A stretch of 64,000 nucleotides of DNA. Origin: CAZSSM01 sp964609385. GTDB taxonomy: Bacteria; Planctomycetota; Planctomycetia; Isosphaerales; Isosphaeraceae. Below the pieces are notes generated by a model, which searched no databases, was not told the origin of the DNA, and saw only the letters and a program-made list of their open reading frames with translations. Positions within the stretch are counted from its first letter, which is position 1, and every line of letters begins with the position of its first letter. The DNA is taken from the NCBI GenBank assembly GCA_964609385.1, contig CAZSSM010000030.1, forward strand, positions 1 through 64,000, in the 5' to 3' direction. This document shows, one piece after another, positions 61,485 through 64,000 of this stretch. A program made the position numbers and the translations under genes.

Positions 61485-62291
61485 TCAGTCCTGATCGGGA
61501 TTCGCAATCGGGTCCAGCGCCGGGATCTCGGGCGACGGTCGCCGCCGAAGGACCTCGCGGAGAATCGGCAGGACATCGTGTCGGTAGAACCAAGGGGTGT
61601 CCTGCGCCATGTGACCGCCCCAATGGCCGTGGCCGAGCATTTGGGGTCGCCAACGCCAGGTCGAGAGTTTGGCCCGACGTCGGGGATCGTCCTGGACGCT
61701 CGGGGTCGTCCGGAACCCGACGAGACCGGCACCGGGCCGATGATGCCGGTCGATCGTCCCGAAGATCAGGGTGCCCGCGCCGAGGAAGATCAGGTCCATC
61801 GGCGAACTCATGACGACCATCCGATCCGAGACCGCATCCAGGGCGGGCCCGAGATCATAATCCGGGCTTAAGGCCGAGGCGATCAGGATGGCTGCCTCAA
61901 CCGAATCGGCCGGAAGACGCTCCAACGCCCCGACCACGATCGCCGTCCCGCCCGACTTCCCGATCAAGACGATTCGCGACTCCGGATCGTCTCGACGCGA
62001 CGCCTCGACACGCTCGGCCAATTCCTCGGCCCGTTGCTGGACGTGCGACCAACGGCTGAGGTCGGCCAGCCAGCGGCCCCGTCCATGACTCCAATAGAAA
62101 CGGTGATACGTCACGGGCAACTCCGAGCGCCGGAGCACCTGCCCCAACCAACGCGCCCCGACATCCCAGCCGCCGATTCCGTCGGCCATGATCACTGTGC
62201 CCCGGGCGAACTCCTCCGAACCCGTCGTCCTTGGGGAGGTCACCGACAAACTCGACTCGGGCTCCAATGTGCGATCAGGAGGGGGCATCAA
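61485..62291 (-). CDS. Alpha/beta-hydrolase-fold protein
   Basis: The 268-residue protein has an alpha/beta-hydrolase outline: a first strand ARGTVIMADGIGGWDVGARW near residues 29-48, the nucleophile elbow IVLIGKSGGTAIVVGALERL with Ser113, an acidic segment SDRMVVMSSPMDLIFLGAGT near residues 155-175 and a His near GHGHWGGHMAQDTPWF that would complete a Ser-Asp-His triad. The substrate is unknown. There is no signal peptide. ATG 62291 is followed at once by a second ATG; an in-frame ATG at residue 35 is a possible later start, but the hydrolase pattern begins around residue 30. Confidence 0.72.
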   Translation of the reverse strand: MMPPPDRTLEPESSLSVTSPRTTGSEEFARGTVIMADGIGGWDVGARWLGQVLRRSELPVTYHRFYWSHGRGRWLADLSRWSHVQQRAEELAERVEASRRDDPESRIVLIGKSGGTAIVVGALERLPADSVEAAILIASALSPDYDLGPALDAVSDRMVVMSSPMDLIFLGAGTLIFGTIDRHHRPGAGLVGFRTTPSVQDDPRRRAKLSTWRWRPQMLGHGHWGGHMAQDTPWFYRHDVLPILREVLRRRPSPEIPALDPIANPDQD

Positions 62292-62412
62292 GCGGTCTCA
62301 ATTGGGCTCTCAGACCTGGAAACGCATCAAGCATATATCAAAATGCTCTGGCACGAATCACTCAACCGACAGAACAGCAGAGACTCGACAAATCGATAAG
62401 CAGCCCTGTAGA

Positions 62413-62448
62413 CGACTCGTCCCACCCGCTTCGGGACAGGACGAGTCG
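62413..62448. terminator. Hairpin terminator after the Pro/Glu-repeat gene
   Basis: CGACTCGTCC (62413-62422) pairs with GGACGAGTCG (62439-62448) around a 16-base loop, 11 bases after the stop of the minus-strand gene at 62460. Likely its terminator; the distal U-tract is short. Confidence 0.55.
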
Positions 62449-62459
62449 CCTTTCAATCA

Positions 62460-63590
62460 TCAAGCCGTCGGCATTCCGGGATCCTCACCGGAACCTTCCT
62501 CTTCGGGGGCCGGTTCGGGCGATTCGGTCTCCCCTTCACCCTCGTTTTCCTCGACCGGGGGTTCGGGGGTTTCTTCCTCCTGCTCAGGCTTGGGCTGAGG
62601 GGACTCTTCTCCGGATTCGGGTTCCGGAGTCTCCTCGCTGGGCTTAGGCGCGGGCTCTTCAGCCGGGGGCTCTTCCTCCACAGGCTTCGGTGTGGGGGTC
62701 TCAGCCGGGTCCGGCGTCGGCTCCTCTTCGGCGGGCTTGGGCGCCGGGGTTTCCTCACTGGAAGACTCTTCCGCCGGCTTGGGTGTCGGCGGCTCAGCCG
62801 GTGACTCTTCCTCAGGCTTGGGCGCGGGCTCTTCGGCCGGGGTCTCTTCGGCAGGCTTGGGCGCGGGCTCTTCGGCCGGGGTCTCTTCGGTGGGTTCCGG
62901 AGCCTCTTCAGTGGGCTTGGGCGCGGGTTCTTCAGCCGGCGTCTCCTCGGGCTGAGCCGGCGACTCCGTCTCGGTGGCGGGCTCTTCTTCCATCGCCTCA
63001 GCAGGATCATCGGTCGACGGCTGTCCGGAGTCGCTTGGGGCCGGCTCCACTTCGATGTCGTCACCGGTCTCGGTGGCGGGTTGCTCGGTGGCCTCGCGTG
63101 CGGCGGTGATCAGCGGAGTCATGATCTGATCACGGCGATCATAGAAATCGATCAAGCCCTGCGACGGCTGGACGATCCGGACGTCCTCGGCAGCGCTGAT
63201 ATTCTCCATCTTGGCGTAGCCGGTAAACCAGGCACCGAAGGCCTCGGGCAGCACACCTTCCTTCGTGCCCAGCTTCGTCATGTCGGTGGCACGACCATCG
63301 ATCAGGATCTCGAGGATCGGCGGCGTCCCAGTGAGGCTCGTCTCGACCAGTCCTGCCTTCTCCGCGGCAACGATCGCCTCGGCGACCGCTTTGCGAGCCG
63401 CTTCCAGCTTGGCCTGGACTTCGGGCGGGATCGAGGTCGCCTCACCGGTTGAGGTCGAGGGGGAGATCGGTTCCGGAGCCGATTCCGGCGCAGACGGTTC
63501 GGGCTGCGGGTCCTGCGCCCAGGCCGACGCGCTGGCCAGAACCATTGAGGCGGCAAGCAGCCAGGAGAGGCCGATTCTCAGGTAGGACAC
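62460..63590 (-). CDS. Secreted protein with Pro/Glu/Ala tandem repeats
   Basis: From GTG 63590 (GGAG 10 bases upstream) the protein has 376 residues: signal peptide (LSWLLAASMVLASASAWAQ), a short mixed domain of about 130 residues (EVQAKLEAARKAVAEAIVAA, LTGTPPILEILIDGRATDMT) and then about 220 residues of tandem repeats around PAEEPAPKPAEET and close variants. Lys alternates with Glu/Pro in the repeats, giving a stiff, acidic, extended tail as in cell-wall or extracellular linker proteins. I recognise no enzyme. The 13-residue DNA repeat is listed separately. Confidence 0.78.
   Translation of the reverse strand: MSYLRIGLSWLLAASMVLASASAWAQDPQPEPSAPESAPEPISPSTSTGEATSIPPEVQAKLEAARKAVAEAIVAAEKAGLVETSLTGTPPILEILIDGRATDMTKLGTKEGVLPEAFGAWFTGYAKMENISAAEDVRIVQPSQGLIDFYDRRDQIMTPLITAAREATEQPATETGDDIEVEPAPSDSGQPSTDDPAEAMEEEPATETESPAQPEETPAEEPAPKPTEEAPEPTEETPAEEPAPKPAEETPAEEPAPKPEEESPAEPPTPKPAEESSSEETPAPKPAEEEPTPDPAETPTPKPVEEEPPAEEPAPKPSEETPEPESGEESPQPKPEQEEETPEPPVEENEGEGETESPEPAPEEEGSGEDPGMPTA
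62815..62892. repeat. Two identical-to-near-identical 39-bp direct repeats
   Basis: Inside the Pro/Glu-repeat gene, two adjacent 39-bp units encode the same 13 residues (A-E-E-T-P-A-E-E-P-A-P-K-P on the minus strand). More diverged copies of the unit flank them from about 62640 to 62960. Such arrays can change copy number by slippage. Confidence 0.7.
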
Positions 63591-63850
63591 GATCTAGCAC
63601 TCCAATCGTTGGGGGCTCTTTGACAGGGAGGTGCGGGGGCTGCGAACCCGAAATCGACGGGTCCACAACATCCCAACGCGACATAGCGTTCCGAGGTTCG
63701 GATCGGCTGAGTTTAGCGAGTCGGCCGAGACCTCGGCAACCATGACGAGGCTCATCGAGACGTCGCCAACTTACCCACGGCCGGCCCGTCGCAACCCGAG
63801 GGACGGTGATCGATGGAGGTCGGGTCGGCTGAGCGGTCAGGTCGCTGAGA

Positions 63851-64000
63851 TCAGGGGCGGAGCATCCAGCCGTGATCGAGCGGCCCAGCGCCACGTCCGA
63901 TCCCGGGGGCATGGCGGATCGCTCCGGCGACGAACGACTTGGCTTGAGCGACGGCCTCGCGGAGCGGGATCCCTCTCGACAGATGGACTGTCAAGGCGGC
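63851..64000 (-). CDS. thiD: Phosphomethylpyrimidine kinase, C-terminal end (partial at window edge)
   Basis: The last 49 residues of a minus-strand gene end at TGA 63851: HLSRGIPLREAVAQAKSFVA, then GAIRHAPGIGRGAGPLDHGW. This matches the ThiD C-terminus (GLPLEEAVREAKAFVTAAIR followed by HAPGLGRGAGPLNH-like text). ThiD phosphorylates hydroxymethylpyrimidine to its pyrophosphate in thiamine synthesis; the active-site residues lie outside the window. The rest of the gene, including its start, is beyond the window edge. Confidence 0.82.
   Translation of the reverse strand, partial: AALTVHLSRGIPLREAVAQAKSFVAGAIRHAPGIGRGAGPLDHGWMLRP

Noticed and set aside
1..64000. tRNA, rRNA or CRISPR array
   Set aside because: No cloverleaf-like stretch with the usual TTCAANNC arm and no repeat-spacer array was found on reading both strands, though a dedicated search (tRNAscan-SE, minced) was not possible.

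Overview
The window looks like a chromosomal segment of a planctomycete, probably from the Isosphaerales/Gemmatales side (inference from content). The marks are Ser/Thr kinases with DWG or DFD in place of DFG, one of them fused to 14 WD40 repeats; ECF sigma factors paired with membrane effectors; PEP-CTERM proteins with HAF-type repeats; a DUF3500 protein; a VWA / coiled-coil / prenyltransferase-fold gene set; and a WXG100/FtsK locus. The DNA is GC-rich with strong third-position bias, so long antisense shadow frames are common. A run of 10 N at 8207-8216 and several single-lesion disrupted genes show that this is a draft or metagenome-derived assembly.

Layout. 1-6223: the start of clpC, a TPR membrane protein, an AsmA-like protein, an AAA+ ATPase and a methyltransferase. 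6224-11870 (minus strand): a type VII secretion-like operon with a WXG100 protein, a coiled-coil protein, a second short W-R-D-G helical protein and a large EccC/FtsK-like ATPase. 12420-15173: a Ser/Thr kinase whose N-terminal segment is separated from the rest by an in-frame TGA. 15252-19792: a small secreted protein, a membrane-anchored MutS-family ATPase and ilvD. 20282-24388: three PEP-CTERM proteins with a MerC-like protein among them. 25338-31108: a frameshifted ADP-ribosylglycohydrolase, a purple-acid-type phosphatase, a DUF3500 protein, an LRR lipoprotein and a methyltransferase. 31306-39453: gloA, a hybrid histidine kinase, DUF924 and DUF4184 proteins, a lipase-like lipoprotein and small proteins. 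39786-49095: a PPP-type phosphatase, a three-gene minus-strand set (VWA protein, large coiled-coil membrane protein, prenyltransferase-fold protein) and a WD40 protein. 49202-53377: an ECF sigma factor followed by the kinase-WD40 fusion. 54136-58224: a glycerophosphodiesterase, then an ECF sigma / anti-sigma-like / HtrA-like pseudoprotease set. 58448-64000: a double GNAT protein, enolase interrupted by two in-frame TAG codons, an alpha/beta hydrolase, a Pro/Glu-repeat secreted protein and the end of thiD.

Functional themes. Housekeeping genes (clpC, ilvD, eno, gloA, thiD) alternate with signalling and envelope modules. The two sigma-factor modules each place a transcription factor directly upstream of a membrane protein that could sense envelope state. 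The most unusual locus is the WXG100/FtsK set, which carries an ESX-like motor with long coiled coils at its N-terminus and no other secretion component nearby. The most unusual lesion is in enolase: three codons within 13 all differ from the expected family sequence by G-to-T at the first base.
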